This document shows positions 1-8,161 of a stretch of 41,337 nucleotides of DNA, one piece after another. Within the stretch, counting starts at the first letter, position 1. The number at the start of each line of letters is the position of its first letter. The DNA lies in assembly GCA_964533865.1 (NCBI GenBank), contig CAZHRC010000019.1, positions 1 through 41,337 on the forward strand, written 5' to 3'. A program made the translations under genes and the position numbers. Under the pieces are notes generated by a model. It searched no databases. It saw nothing but the letters and a program-made list of their open reading frames with translations, and had not been told where the DNA came from. This DNA comes from CAZHRC01 sp964533865 (lineage in GTDB: Bacteria > Bacillota > Clostridia > Tissierellales > Peptoniphilaceae).

Positions 1-4
1 CATC

Positions 5-40
5 AAAAAAGCCTAGAACTTCAACGTTCTAGGCTTTTTT
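5..40. terminator. Strong bidirectional terminator hairpin
   Basis: A perfect 15-bp stem (5-19 with 26-40) closes a 6-nt loop. The stem carries A6 on the left and T6 on the right, so it can end transcription from either side. It probably terminates a gene left of the window. Confidence 0.85.
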
Positions 41-160
41 TGTAATGCCGGCACGGCTGACAAGGTAGTGGAGATGTGGGTCAATAGAGGAAAGAGGTAG
101 TAGTTTAAGGTGGAAATACGCTTTTGCCAGATTCCAGATCAACTCATGATGCCTTTTTTT

Positions 161-511
161 TTAAAAGAGGGGTACTAAGCACCTTTTGAGATTAGGGTGT
201 TTAGTATTTTGGCTTTTTGTCAAATTCTGTTGGTTGAGAATAGCATATTGGTAGAATCTAAAAGCGGATGGTTTTTGGCTAAGGAGCATCTGATGGATTT
301 CTATCGGCAATGCCACTAGTCTTGAACTCAATGGTAGGGGAGAGTATTGCTTTCCCGTACCATCAGGCCTGTTGTATCCATGCTCTTGTTGTTGACTTTT
401 AGGGAACGCTGTTATCGCAACAAAAGGTGTTGAAATAAGGGCTCTTTGCGAAGGTTGGTCGATGTAAAAGAGCGGTGTTGCTTTTCCGTACTTTGTCTTC
501 TCCGTGTGCAT
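161..511 (-). CDS. Doubtful hypothetical protein, 116 aa
   Basis: An open frame of 116 codons starts with ATG at 511 (reading leftwards), but no Shine-Dalgarno sequence lies in front of it. The predicted protein is rich in Ser, Gln, Pro and Asn and shows no signal peptide, membrane segment or familiar motif. Its composition differs from the acidic, Glu/Asp-rich proteins around it. It may be a chance frame or a remnant of a decayed element. I do not recognise it and give it low weight. Confidence 0.15.
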   Translation of the reverse strand: MHTEKTKYGKATPLFYIDQPSQRALISTPFVAITAFPKSQQQEHGYNRPDGTGKQYSPLPLSSRLVALPIEIHQMLLSQKPSAFRFYQYAILNQQNLTKSQNTKHPNLKRCLVPLF

Positions 512-534
512 AGGATTAAGGGTTTTTATGGAAC

Positions 535-553
535 GGGCGAGCGATACACGCCC
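535..553. repeat. Small palindrome resembling dispersed GGGGCG repeats
   Basis: GGGCG at 535-539 faces CGCCC at 549-553, followed by CCTAC. Read on the minus strand this gives GTAGGGGCG...CGCCC, which resembles a short palindromic repeat that I recall as scattered in intergenic regions of several Firmicutes. Only one copy was noticed in this window, so the assignment is by resemblance only. Confidence 0.3.
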
Positions 554-824
554 CTACAAGTGGTCAGCTTTCTCGTGGTGGTTTTGAGTCGTTATTGCCT
601 TTGGTTCGACGGTGAGAGAAGATGAGAAATGCTCCATCACAACCTACGTGCTCATGGAGAGATTTTACGAGAAGGTGAGGAGTGTATATCATACAGGACA
701 TATTTCGTTTTCACAGGCTATATGAGACAACTTAACAACGATTTAACCTAACCCTTCCGTCCGTGTGCTATACTGATTATAAAAACCTTTGCCTGTGATA
801 ATGTGGATGTACTGAGGAGGGAGT

Positions 825-1919
825 ATGACGATAAAAAGTATGTTGTTGGTTGTGGTAGCGGTAGGGATTTTGGTGTTGGGACGCTATATTAAGAAGAGGG
901 GATGGATAGTTAACAAAGCACTGTCTTTTTTGGTTCAGGGGCTTTTGAGGTTGGTGATGGTGGGATTGATTGGTGCAGCGGTTTTATTTCCTGGTTTTGA
1001 GAAGCTGAAGACGACAGGGGTGCATGAGGTCATGATGGAAACCCTAGAAGTGACGGATGATAGTCGCGTAGAAGGTTTTAGTCAGGATGGGGGATTTCGA
1101 TCTTTATCTCTGGATCTATACTACCCATCACTGCTTGAAGATTCAAGTACTCTCGCACCTCTGGTGGTGTTTTCACACGGCGGATTGGGGGTGAAGGATA
1201 GCAATGTGTCACTGTATGAAGAACTGGCGAGCCACGGGTATTTCGTGGTGAGCGTTGGCCATACTTATCATGCTTTTGAGACGAAGATTGGCGGCAAAAG
1301 CATTTTAATCGATAAGGGATACTTTGATGAGATGATGAAAGAGAATCCTAACAATGATATTGATGCATCTTTTGCCCTCTATCAGAAGTGGATGAAGCTG
1401 AGAACAGAAGATATCGGTTTTGTGATCGATTATTTTATGGGCAATGGATCGGGTAAACCAGCGGCGACTGCGATGATCGACAAGGAAAAGATCGGGGTTG
1501 TGGGTCATTCTTTGGGCGGGGCCGCTGCTTTAGGCATGCCTAGGCTTCGGAGCGATATCGACGCGGTGATCGCGTTGGAGTCGCCTTTTATGGTGGATAT
1601 TCTCGATGTTGAAAAGGGTGAGTTTGTTTGGAACGATCAACCCTACCCAGTGCCAATGCTCAATGTCTACAGTGACAGTGTCTCGCCGGTATTAGATACG
1701 GATCGACGTTATGCACAGAATAAACGGTATGCTCTCAACGAGGACCGGGTGGCGTTTTACCATATTTCAGGGAGCAATCACTACACCTTAACGGACTTGT
1801 CTTTGGTATCGCCGATGATTTGCCGATTGCTTGGCGGGTCTTATTCGTTGTCTGGGCAGGAGAGTTTGGAAACGATCAACCGGTTGAGTGTTGATTTTTT
1901 TGATAAGTATTTGAAATAG
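825..1919 (+). CDS. Membrane-anchored alpha/beta hydrolase (PAF-acetylhydrolase-like)
   Basis: The 364-residue protein starts at an ATG behind a GAGGAGG site. Two hydrophobic segments (about residues 4-20 and 36-56) should anchor it, with the catalytic part from about residue 85 outside the cytoplasm. The part from 110 to 330 is an alpha/beta hydrolase: VVFSHGG near 114-120 looks like the oxyanion strand, the nucleophile elbow GHSLGG is at 227-232 (Ser229), and a GSNHY motif gives the likely catalytic His319. The layout resembles the platelet-activating-factor acetylhydrolase/dienelactone hydrolase group, so an ester or lipid substrate is likely but unknown. It stands alone, convergent with the pfl genes, and is closed by the terminator at 1968-2021. 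Hydrolase call firm; substrate open. Confidence 0.8.
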   Translation: MTIKSMLLVVVAVGILVLGRYIKKRGWIVNKALSFLVQGLLRLVMVGLIGAAVLFPGFEKLKTTGVHEVMMETLEVTDDSRVEGFSQDGGFRSLSLDLYYPSLLEDSSTLAPLVVFSHGGLGVKDSNVSLYEELASHGYFVVSVGHTYHAFETKIGGKSILIDKGYFDEMMKENPNNDIDASFALYQKWMKLRTEDIGFVIDYFMGNGSGKPAATAMIDKEKIGVVGHSLGGAAALGMPRLRSDIDAVIALESPFMVDILDVEKGEFVWNDQPYPVPMLNVYSDSVSPVLDTDRRYAQNKRYALNEDRVAFYHISGSNHYTLTDLSLVSPMICRLLGGSYSLSGQESLETINRLSVDFFDKYLK

Positions 1920-1967
1920 GGTTTACATTTACCAAGTATTCGATAACTTTAAAATCTCTAAAGCATA

Positions 1968-2021
1968 AGCGCCGCCTCATAACCGATTTGTGCTACGGTT
2001 GTGAAGCGGCGCTGTTTTTTT
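1968..2021 (+). terminator. Rho-independent terminator after the hydrolase
   Basis: AGCGCCGC (1968-1975) pairs with GCGGCGCT (2006-2013), and inner TCA/AACCG segments extend the stem. T7 follows at 2015-2021. It lies between two convergent genes and may also help end the minus-strand pfl transcript, although the T-tract on that side is weak. Confidence 0.8.
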
Positions 2022-2040
2022 GGATCAGATCTCTAAAGCA

Positions 2041-3537
2041 CTAAAAGACATAATCTTCAATGGCCTGGAGGTTTTTGATGATGATGGTTTTGTTTCCGAT
2101 GATTTCAATATAGCCTAGTTCTTTAAATTCACCGAGTTTTCGCGTAATACTCTCTCTGGTCAATCCAGAGTAGCTACCGAGTTCTTCTCGGTTGAGGTTA
2201 AAGGCCAATTTGATGCCTTCTGGGGTTTCGATGCCAATGGTGTTTTTCAGTCGGAGGAGAAGCCCAGCGGTTTTCATGGTGGCGTTTGTGGTCGATAGGC
2301 GCTGGATAAGGTCTTCAGCCCATCGGATCCGTTCAAAACTTTTTTTAAGAATATTTTTAAGAGCTGAAGGATTGGTGAGGATGTGGTCGTTGAAGATCGT
2401 CCTTGGGATTTCTGCGATGATACACTCGGTGAGCGCCTGGCCAGTGTAGAGATAGGAGGCGTTCTCGAGGAGGTTGAGGCCTCCAATGTAGTCGCCGTCG
2501 CTGTAGATGTAAAAGATTTGCTCTTTGCCATCGATGCTGTTGTGGTAGATTTTCGCTTGACCGTTGAGGATGACATACATGTAGTTGGCATCGTCTCCTG
2601 TTTGGAAGATGAAATCGTCGGAATTGATTTTGATGAGGTTGACGGCTTCGATGATTGCGTTCTTAGAAGATTCGTCCAAATCTAAGAGTAAAGGTGATTG
2701 GAGTAGGGTATTTACTGCGTTGTCGATTTCTGGTGTGGTCAAGAGAGGGGTGGCAGATTTGACGCGGGGTGTTTGCACTGGTGATTTATCTCCGTGTAGG
2801 GTTTCGGCGAAACGAGCGTTGGCAAATTTTTCGTATTCTTTTGCTTTGTCGTGATTCATAGGGTCGATTCCCTCCAATTCGTAGGTTAGGCCGAGTTCTT
2901 CGTATTTCGAAAGCCCTGCGGTGTGGTAGGGTAGGATTTCGATGCGCTCCACATGGGATTTGATGGGTTGTATGGTGTTGATAAGGCGTTTCATGGATTC
3001 CCTATTGTCGGTGTATCCTGGAATCATCACGTGACGGATCCAGATTTGACCTTCGAAACCGTAGTTTTCGAGATTGTCGATAAAATTCAGGTAGGTTTTA
3101 AAGCTGCCTTTGGCGATGTCGAAAAAACTTTCTTCATCGAAGGCTTTGACATCGAGAAGTAAGGTATCAACGAGGGGGAATATCTTATTGTAGTATTGTT
3201 TATCCCCAAAACCCGAGGTGTCCACAGCGGTGGAAAAGCCGTTTTCTTTTAGTATGCGCAAGCACTCTGCGAGAAATTCCCCCTGAAGTAAAGGCTCGCC
3301 TCCGGAAAAGGTGACGCCTCCGTCTTCGCCATGGTAGTTGCGATAGCGGGTGGCGATTTTTAGGATTTCCTCTGGGGTAACTTCTTTCCCGCCTGAGGTG
3401 GTTTGGGTATCGGGGTTGTGGCAATAGCCACATCGTAGGGGACAACCCTGTAAAAAAAACAGCGTTCGCGTTCCAGGACCGTCCACTAACCCCATGGTTT
3501 CAACGGAATGCAATCTTCCTTTAATTATTTTATTCAC
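2041..3537 (-). CDS. pflA: PFL-activating radical-SAM enzyme fused to a Crp/Fnr regulator
   Basis: The single 498-codon frame starts at GTG behind AAGGAG. Residues 1-245 form a pyruvate formate-lyase activating enzyme: the 4Fe-4S motif CPLRCGYC (Cys32, Cys36, Cys39), TFSGGEP near 76-82, and a length matching stand-alone PflA (about 245 aa). A polar linker (about 246-275) leads to a complete Crp/Fnr protein: cyclic-nucleotide-type beta-barrel about 276-395, dimer helix about 395-425, and winged HTH about 445-485 with recognition helix LTRESITRKL, close to FNR's ETISR. The second half has only one cysteine (Cys372), so it lacks FNR's own cluster ligands. The enzyme installs the glycyl radical in PflB, encoded just upstream. 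The fused regulator suggests that activase state and transcription are linked, an inference. The frame is unbroken across the linker and no internal ribosome site was seen there. Confidence 0.93.
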   Translation of the reverse strand: MNKIIKGRLHSVETMGLVDGPGTRTLFFLQGCPLRCGYCHNPDTQTTSGGKEVTPEEILKIATRYRNYHGEDGGVTFSGGEPLLQGEFLAECLRILKENGFSTAVDTSGFGDKQYYNKIFPLVDTLLLDVKAFDEESFFDIAKGSFKTYLNFIDNLENYGFEGQIWIRHVMIPGYTDNRESMKRLINTIQPIKSHVERIEILPYHTAGLSKYEELGLTYELEGIDPMNHDKAKEYEKFANARFAETLHGDKSPVQTPRVKSATPLLTTPEIDNAVNTLLQSPLLLDLDESSKNAIIEAVNLIKINSDDFIFQTGDDANYMYVILNGQAKIYHNSIDGKEQIFYIYSDGDYIGGLNLLENASYLYTGQALTECIIAEIPRTIFNDHILTNPSALKNILKKSFERIRWAEDLIQRLSTTNATMKTAGLLLRLKNTIGIETPEGIKLAFNLNREELGSYSGLTRESITRKLGEFKELGYIEIIGNKTIIIKNLQAIEDYVF

Positions 3538-3554
3538 AAGATAGCTCCTTATCT

Positions 3555-3593
3555 AAAAGACACCACCATACCATAGGGTAGGAGGTGTCTTTT
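3555..3593 (-). terminator. Attenuator-like hairpin between pflB and pflA-crp
   Basis: AAAAGACACC (3555-3564) pairs perfectly with GGTGTCTTTT (3584-3593). On the minus strand the stem ends in TTTT and then AGAT, so termination may be partial. This would let the abundant PflB be made in excess over its activase. Confidence 0.6.
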
Positions 3594-3605
3594 GTTCTTT
3601 GAGTG

Positions 3606-5879
3606 TTACATCATTTCGTGGAATGTTCTGTGAATGACATCCAGTTGATGTTCTTTATCGAGTTGGTTAAATCTTACGGCGTATCCTGAGACGCGAATCG
3701 TCAGGTTTGGATACTTATCTGGGTTTTCCATCGCATCCAGTAACAAGGCTCTGTCCATGACGTTGACGTTAATGTGAAATGCGCCTTGTTTGAAGTAGCC
3801 ATCCATGATGTTGGTCAGGTTGTTGACGCGTTCTGGTTCATTCTTACCCAATGCTGAGGGAATTATTGAGAAAGTATTTGAAATCCCGTCTTGGTTAACG
3901 CCCACGTAAGGGAGCTTGGCCACGCTGTTTAAACTGGCTAGGGCTCCTGAGTGATCGGCGCCGTGCATAGGGTTGGCTCCTGGTGCAAAAGGCTCGCCTT
4001 TCTTTCTACCGTCTGGGGTAGTCCCCGTCTTTTTGCCATAGGTGACGTTAGAAGTGATCGTGAGAAGGGATAAGGTGTGTTCTGCATCTCTGTAAGCGGG
4101 TGTTTTTCTAAGGGCGTTGATGAAGTATTCGCTGATTTCGATGGCGATATTATCGGCGTCATCTTCGTCGTTGCCATATTTCGGGAACTCTCCTTCGACT
4201 TCAAAATCGATAGCGATGCCGTGTTCATCTCTGATCGGTTTGACTTTGGCGTGTTTAATGGCTGACAGCGAATCGGCGACGATGGAGATGCCGGCGATAC
4301 CAAAGGCGATATAGCGGTGAACCGACGGGTCGTGAAGCGCCATTTGCGCCGCTTCATAAGCGTATTTGTCGTGCATGTAATGAATGGTGTTCATCGTATT
4401 GACGTAGATATTCGCAAGTGCATCCATGACTTTTTTATAGTTTTCGAGGACGGCATCGTAAGAGAGAATTTCTTCATCATTTTTGGTTATGCCTTGTAAG
4501 ACGACGATTGGTCGGTTATTTTTGTCTTTTTTGATTTCGTCGACGCCGCCGTTGATCGCGTAGAGTAACGCTTTTGCAAGGTTGGCTCTAGCACCGAAAA
4601 ATTGCATGTCTTTGCCTACGCGCATTGCCGATACACAGCAAGCAATAGCGTAGTCGTCGCCGTAGATCGGTCGCATCAAGTCGTCGCTTTCGTATTGAAT
4701 CGAAGCGGTCTTGATGCTCATCATGGAACAATAGTCTTTGAAGCCGCGTGGGAGGTCATCAGACCAAAGCACGGTCATGTTGGGTTCCGGAGAAGTATCG
4801 ATATTGATTAAGGTGTGCAAGAAGCGAAAGGCGCTTTTAGTGACTAACGTTCTTCCGTCTTCGCCCATGCCGCCGATGGATTCGGTAACCCATGTAGGAT
4901 CTCCTGCGAAGAGCTCGTCGTATTCAGGTGTGCGAAGGTGTCTGACTAAACGCAGTTTGATGACCAATTGGTCGACCAGTTCTTGAGCGCCTTTTTCGGT
5001 GAGCAGTCCTCTATCCAAATCCCTTTGGATGTAGGCGTCGAGAAAAGCGGTGTTTCTACCGATGGACATGGCGGCTCCGTTGTTTTCCTTAACCGCTGCC
5101 AAGTATCCAAAGTACAACCACTGAACCGCTTCTTTTGCGTTGACTGCTGGGCGACCGATGTCAAAGCCGTACTTTGCTGCCATGCTCTTGATCGCATCCA
5201 AAGCGCGAATTTGCTCTGAGGCTTCTTCGCGCGCTCTGAGATTGGCTTCTGTGGCGTTTCCGTTGATCGCTTCTTTATCTGCGATGCGCATTTCCTTCAA
5301 ATAGTCGATGCCGTAAAGTGCAATCCGTCGGTAGTCGCCGATGATGCGCCCTCTGCCATAAGCGTCTGGTAGGCCGGTCAATAGCCCGGCTGAGCGCACG
5401 GCGCGCATGTCTTTGGTGTAGGCATCGAATACGCCGTCGTTGTGGGTTTTTCTAAAAGACAGAAAGTCTTGTTCCATCGTTGGATCGAGATCGTAACCAT
5501 AAGCGGCCAATGAGGTCTTTAACATTCTAAATCCGCCGTAGGGGTTCATGATACGCTTCATTGGCTCATCGGCTTGCAAGCCAACGATAGCTTCTTTGTC
5601 TTTTTCGATATAGCCAGGCGCGAAATTGTCAACGCCGGAAAAGGTGTTCATTTCGATGTTAATGGTTTTATTTTTGACTTCGTCTTGGATCATTTGGCTG
5701 ACCGATTGCCACAAGGCAGTGGTGTTTTCGGTTGGACCAACTAAAAAGGTGTCATCGCCTTCGTAAGGGGTATAGTTATTTTGTATAAAGTTTCGAACGT
5801 CAATCGTACTCGACCAGTTTCCAGGCTGAAAGCCTTTCCAAGCGGTGTGCATCTGTTCTCTGTTGATTAAATCTTGCAT
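3606..5879 (-). CDS. pflB: Formate C-acetyltransferase (pyruvate formate-lyase)
   Basis: PflB converts pyruvate and CoA to acetyl-CoA and formate without oxygen. I place the start at the ATG at 5879 behind CGGAGG, giving 757 residues, close to E. coli PflB (760). An earlier in-frame start at 5960 would add 27 residues with no family match and would overlap the promoter. Visible hallmarks are the adjacent active-site cysteines in ACCVSAM and the C-terminal glycyl-radical loop RVSGYAVRF, where the Gly becomes the radical. The pflA-crp gene follows 68 bp downstream on the same strand after a weak hairpin. An FNR-like box upstream points to anaerobic control. Confidence 0.97.
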   Translation of the reverse strand: MQDLINREQMHTAWKGFQPGNWSSTIDVRNFIQNNYTPYEGDDTFLVGPTENTTALWQSVSQMIQDEVKNKTINIEMNTFSGVDNFAPGYIEKDKEAIVGLQADEPMKRIMNPYGGFRMLKTSLAAYGYDLDPTMEQDFLSFRKTHNDGVFDAYTKDMRAVRSAGLLTGLPDAYGRGRIIGDYRRIALYGIDYLKEMRIADKEAINGNATEANLRAREEASEQIRALDAIKSMAAKYGFDIGRPAVNAKEAVQWLYFGYLAAVKENNGAAMSIGRNTAFLDAYIQRDLDRGLLTEKGAQELVDQLVIKLRLVRHLRTPEYDELFAGDPTWVTESIGGMGEDGRTLVTKSAFRFLHTLINIDTSPEPNMTVLWSDDLPRGFKDYCSMMSIKTASIQYESDDLMRPIYGDDYAIACCVSAMRVGKDMQFFGARANLAKALLYAINGGVDEIKKDKNNRPIVVLQGITKNDEEILSYDAVLENYKKVMDALANIYVNTMNTIHYMHDKYAYEAAQMALHDPSVHRYIAFGIAGISIVADSLSAIKHAKVKPIRDEHGIAIDFEVEGEFPKYGNDEDDADNIAIEISEYFINALRKTPAYRDAEHTLSLLTITSNVTYGKKTGTTPDGRKKGEPFAPGANPMHGADHSGALASLNSVAKLPYVGVNQDGISNTFSIIPSALGKNEPERVNNLTNIMDGYFKQGAFHINVNVMDRALLLDAMENPDKYPNLTIRVSGYAVRFNQLDKEHQLDVIHRTFHEMM

Positions 5880-5942
5880 GATAACCTCCGTTTTTTTTGT
5901 GATGGTTGGCCTCCAAAAACTTTGGTAGCCTTTTATGACCTC

Positions 5943-5983
5943 ATCATACTCCAAACCCAAGGTTTAAACTATGATTCAAATCA
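5943..5983 (-). promoter_or_regulatory. FNR-type box and -10 element of the pflB promoter
   Basis: On the minus strand a TGAT-N4-ATCA palindrome (5972-5983, core of the FNR consensus TTGAT-N4-ATCAA) is followed by a TATGAT -10 hexamer at 5943-5948. With a start site about 7 nt past the -10 (near 5936), the box is centred at about -41.5, the classic class-II activator position. The start site is inferred from spacing only. A leader of about 57 nt then precedes the pflB ATG. Confidence 0.65.
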
Positions 5984-6011
5984 CTTTCCAAGAATTTTTT
6001 TAGTGAAATGC

Positions 6012-6051
6012 GATGAGGTGTTATCGAGCAAGGGATGAAAGGGATAACATC
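6012..6051. repeat. Imperfect inverted repeat upstream of the Sel1 gene
   Basis: GGTGTTATC near 6017-6025 faces GATAACATC at 6043-6051, complementary apart from one G-T pair. It lies in the divergent region between pflB and the Sel1-repeat gene, about 100 bp before the latter. It could be an operator or a leader hairpin. Confidence 0.35.
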
Positions 6052-6143
6052 TAAAATCATAGAAATGAAGTGATCTTTACAGGAGTGTGATGAAATCAAA
6101 GAGGATAGAGATGCTACTAAAAACCGTAAAAGGAGATAAAAAT

Positions 6144-7154
6144 ATGGAAAAGTACCGTTATTGTGTGATCAAGCCCAAAAAGATGCAAGGGACGTATCGC
6201 TATATTGCTGAGCAAGACGTAGAGGTTGGTGATTATGTAGAAATACCCTTTGGGTATGCTGATGAGATCGTCTATGGAGTGGTACGGGATGTGGGGTATT
6301 TTTCAAAAGAGGATGCACCGTATCCGGTTGAAAAGACGAAACACGTCATTCGCGTGATCTCTGAAGAAGAATATGAGGCCGCGGGTGCAGATGTCTTTGA
6401 GTCGTATTTCACCGATGTTCCCGATGGTGAAGCCGATTATCGAGAGGAACTCACTGAAGCTCAAAAACTCATTGATCAAGGAAACTATGAAGAGATGCTA
6501 CAATGGGCAGATTATTTTAGCGATTGTAAAGATTCTCAAACGGTCATCGATATGGTGATATTCTGTTATGAGCTGTGCGCCAAACAGGGTATGACACTGG
6601 CTGCACTCAATCTGGGAACCCTTTTGTACAATGGGGTCGTTATCCAGCAAGACTATCAACTTGCGGCAGAGTACTATGAAATTGCGGCAGCAGCTGGAGA
6701 ACCTCGTGCGCTTTGCAATCTCGGGTATTGCTTTTATTATGGAAGGCACCAAGAAGTGGACTACGAGAAAGCGTTCTACTATTTTAATTTAGGTGCGACA
6801 TTGCATAATGACGCCAATTGTCTCTATAAACTCGGCGATATGTATCTAGAAGGAAAAGCTGTCAAAAAGAACGAACAATATGGGCTGATGCTCTATATAC
6901 GCGCCAAAGATGCGGTGCAAATGGACACGGATGACGAATGGTGTTTACCAGATATTTATTTGAGATTAGGAAAAGCTTACCTCAAGGAAGATTTTAAATA
7001 TCGAAACCCAAAGATTGCCTATAATTTCTTTTTGCAAGCGCTCGCGAAGTTCTATGACCGCAGAAAAGTTGATCCTTTCGCTCGATCGTTGATCCAAGCG
7101 ACAAAGAAACACATTTCTGAAGTCGAACAAATTCTCGACCAGGAGCTATGCTAG
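6144..7154 (+). CDS. Sel1-repeat (TPR-like) protein with an N-terminal beta domain
   Basis: The start is placed at the ATG at 6144, behind AAAGGAG with good spacing, rather than the in-frame ATG 57 bp earlier. The protein has 336 residues and no signal peptide. Residues 1-70 look like a small beta-rich domain (VEVGDYVEIPFG followed by YGVV). From about 153 onward come at least three Sel1-like helical repeats, with motifs such as ALNLGTLLYNG, ALCNLGYCFYYG and CLYKLGDMYLEGKAV, each followed by a YY/AFYYF helix. Sel1 repeats serve as protein-binding scaffolds. The partner is unknown and the neighbours give no clue. Divergent from pflB. Confidence 0.7.
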   Translation: MEKYRYCVIKPKKMQGTYRYIAEQDVEVGDYVEIPFGYADEIVYGVVRDVGYFSKEDAPYPVEKTKHVIRVISEEEYEAAGADVFESYFTDVPDGEADYREELTEAQKLIDQGNYEEMLQWADYFSDCKDSQTVIDMVIFCYELCAKQGMTLAALNLGTLLYNGVVIQQDYQLAAEYYEIAAAAGEPRALCNLGYCFYYGRHQEVDYEKAFYYFNLGATLHNDANCLYKLGDMYLEGKAVKKNEQYGLMLYIRAKDAVQMDTDDEWCLPDIYLRLGKAYLKEDFKYRNPKIAYNFFLQALAKFYDRRKVDPFARSLIQATKKHISEVEQILDQELC

Positions 7155-7402
7155 CTTATAGCGTAATAAGTGGGAAATCAATCCCTTTTATAGAAAGGTA
7201 CTGATTTCACATCGTGTTCGCGTAGGTTGAAGTGTCAAAGAAAATTAATAAAAAAAGCAAAAAGACTGTCTCTTTTGAGATACATTAATGTAAAAAAGGG
7301 TATAATAGGCGTAGTATTAAGAAGCGATTTGGAGCTCAACTGAGGTCGAGCTCTTCAACGTCAATCGAGATGGCAATAGACTACTTCACTAAGGAGGACA
7401 GT

Positions 7403-8008
7403 ATGCACCTATTAATTTTTGCACAAGGAGATCGGGAACAGACCGTTGGCGTATTTGAAACGGAAGAGCAAGCCTATGAATTTGTCGGGGCCATTCCTTT
7501 TGCAACTTGCGAAACCGTGGTTGAGGACGATCTTGAGTTTATCTACTACATGATGGAATATGAAAACATTCCCTCGTACACTGCGGTGGAGTACAATGGG
7601 TGGCGCGTGCCGATTTCGCGGTTTTCCTATAGCGAATCCCAGGTTGTCGATATTTTTACCCGCGAGATCCCAAACTATACTATTGAAGGGCGAGGTGATC
7701 TAGTGGAAGGGGAAACCTTGGTTGGTGGCTACTACATCTCAAATGAGGATGTTGGCGACTACATTGAAAGCCGAGAAGAACTGGCTGCAGCGCTTATGGG
7801 ACACTACCTCCAATCGGGATATTCAGTCGATCGACTGGGTCAAACCTCCCAGGATGGGGATCTAGTCGTCGCATACTCATCTGATGGGGAGATGATGGAG
7901 GCCGAGCATCTCAGCCCAGACAAGGTTCTTCTCTATTTACAAGGTGGGTTAGAGCGCGTTCTAGCGTCTCATAGTGAAGACAACGACGAGTCATTGCCAT
8001 TATTCTAG
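7403..8008 (+). CDS. Uncharacterised acidic cytoplasmic protein, 201 aa
   Basis: I do not recognise this protein. The ATG at 7403 follows AAGGAGG. An alternative in-frame start 33 bp upstream lacks a ribosome site and would include the Shine-Dalgarno itself. The first 30 residues (MHLLIFAQGD, then VFETEEQAYEFV) read like a small alpha/beta module. The whole chain is acidic, has no signal peptide or membrane span, and ends in a low-complexity DNDESLPLF tail. A TATAAT at 7301-7306 may be its -10 box, which leaves a leader of about 90 nt. The gene stands alone between the Sel1 protein and the PurN-like gene. Confidence 0.65.
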   Translation: MHLLIFAQGDREQTVGVFETEEQAYEFVGAIPFATCETVVEDDLEFIYYMMEYENIPSYTAVEYNGWRVPISRFSYSESQVVDIFTREIPNYTIEGRGDLVEGETLVGGYYISNEDVGDYIESREELAAALMGHYLQSGYSVDRLGQTSQDGDLVVAYSSDGEMMEAEHLSPDKVLLYLQGGLERVLASHSEDNDESLPLF

Positions 8009-8041
8009 GGCGTGTTGTAGAAGAATAGGTGAGGAGCTACC

Positions 8042-8069
8042 TTGACTCTAAATCTTGTTATGATATATT
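8042..8069 (+). promoter_or_regulatory. Probable sigma-A promoter of the PurN-like gene
   Basis: TTGACT (8042-8047) and TATATT (8064-8069), each one base off consensus, are 16 bp apart. The leader of about 85 nt contains a CATGAG/CTCATG hairpin before the start at 8162. Confidence 0.6.
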
Positions 8070-8161
8070 GATATTGAGATAGACGTGAAGTACTGACGTT
8101 ATAAAATAGCAGTAACCATGAGCTGACGCCTCATGATTATCAAATGAAAAGAGGGTAACCG

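Larger units (their letters stand above)
42..824. other. Gene-poor intergenic stretch
   Basis: No convincing gene is visible here. It holds one doubtful minus-strand reading frame (161-511), a GGGCG/CGCCC palindrome near 535-553, and a T-rich run around 153-162. A TATACT hexamer at 769-774 could be the -10 box for the hydrolase gene at 825, but no good -35 box sits at the right distance. No RNA gene or mobile element was recognised. Confidence 0.5.

Noticed and set aside
2041..2800. Crp/Fnr part as a separate gene
   Set aside because: The frame from the PflA part is continuous, and no start codon with a ribosome site was seen in the linker.
5880..5960. Longer pflB starting at 5960
   Set aside because: The extra 27 codons cover the promoter and leader, have no family match, and the CGGAGG site directly before 5879 decides the start.
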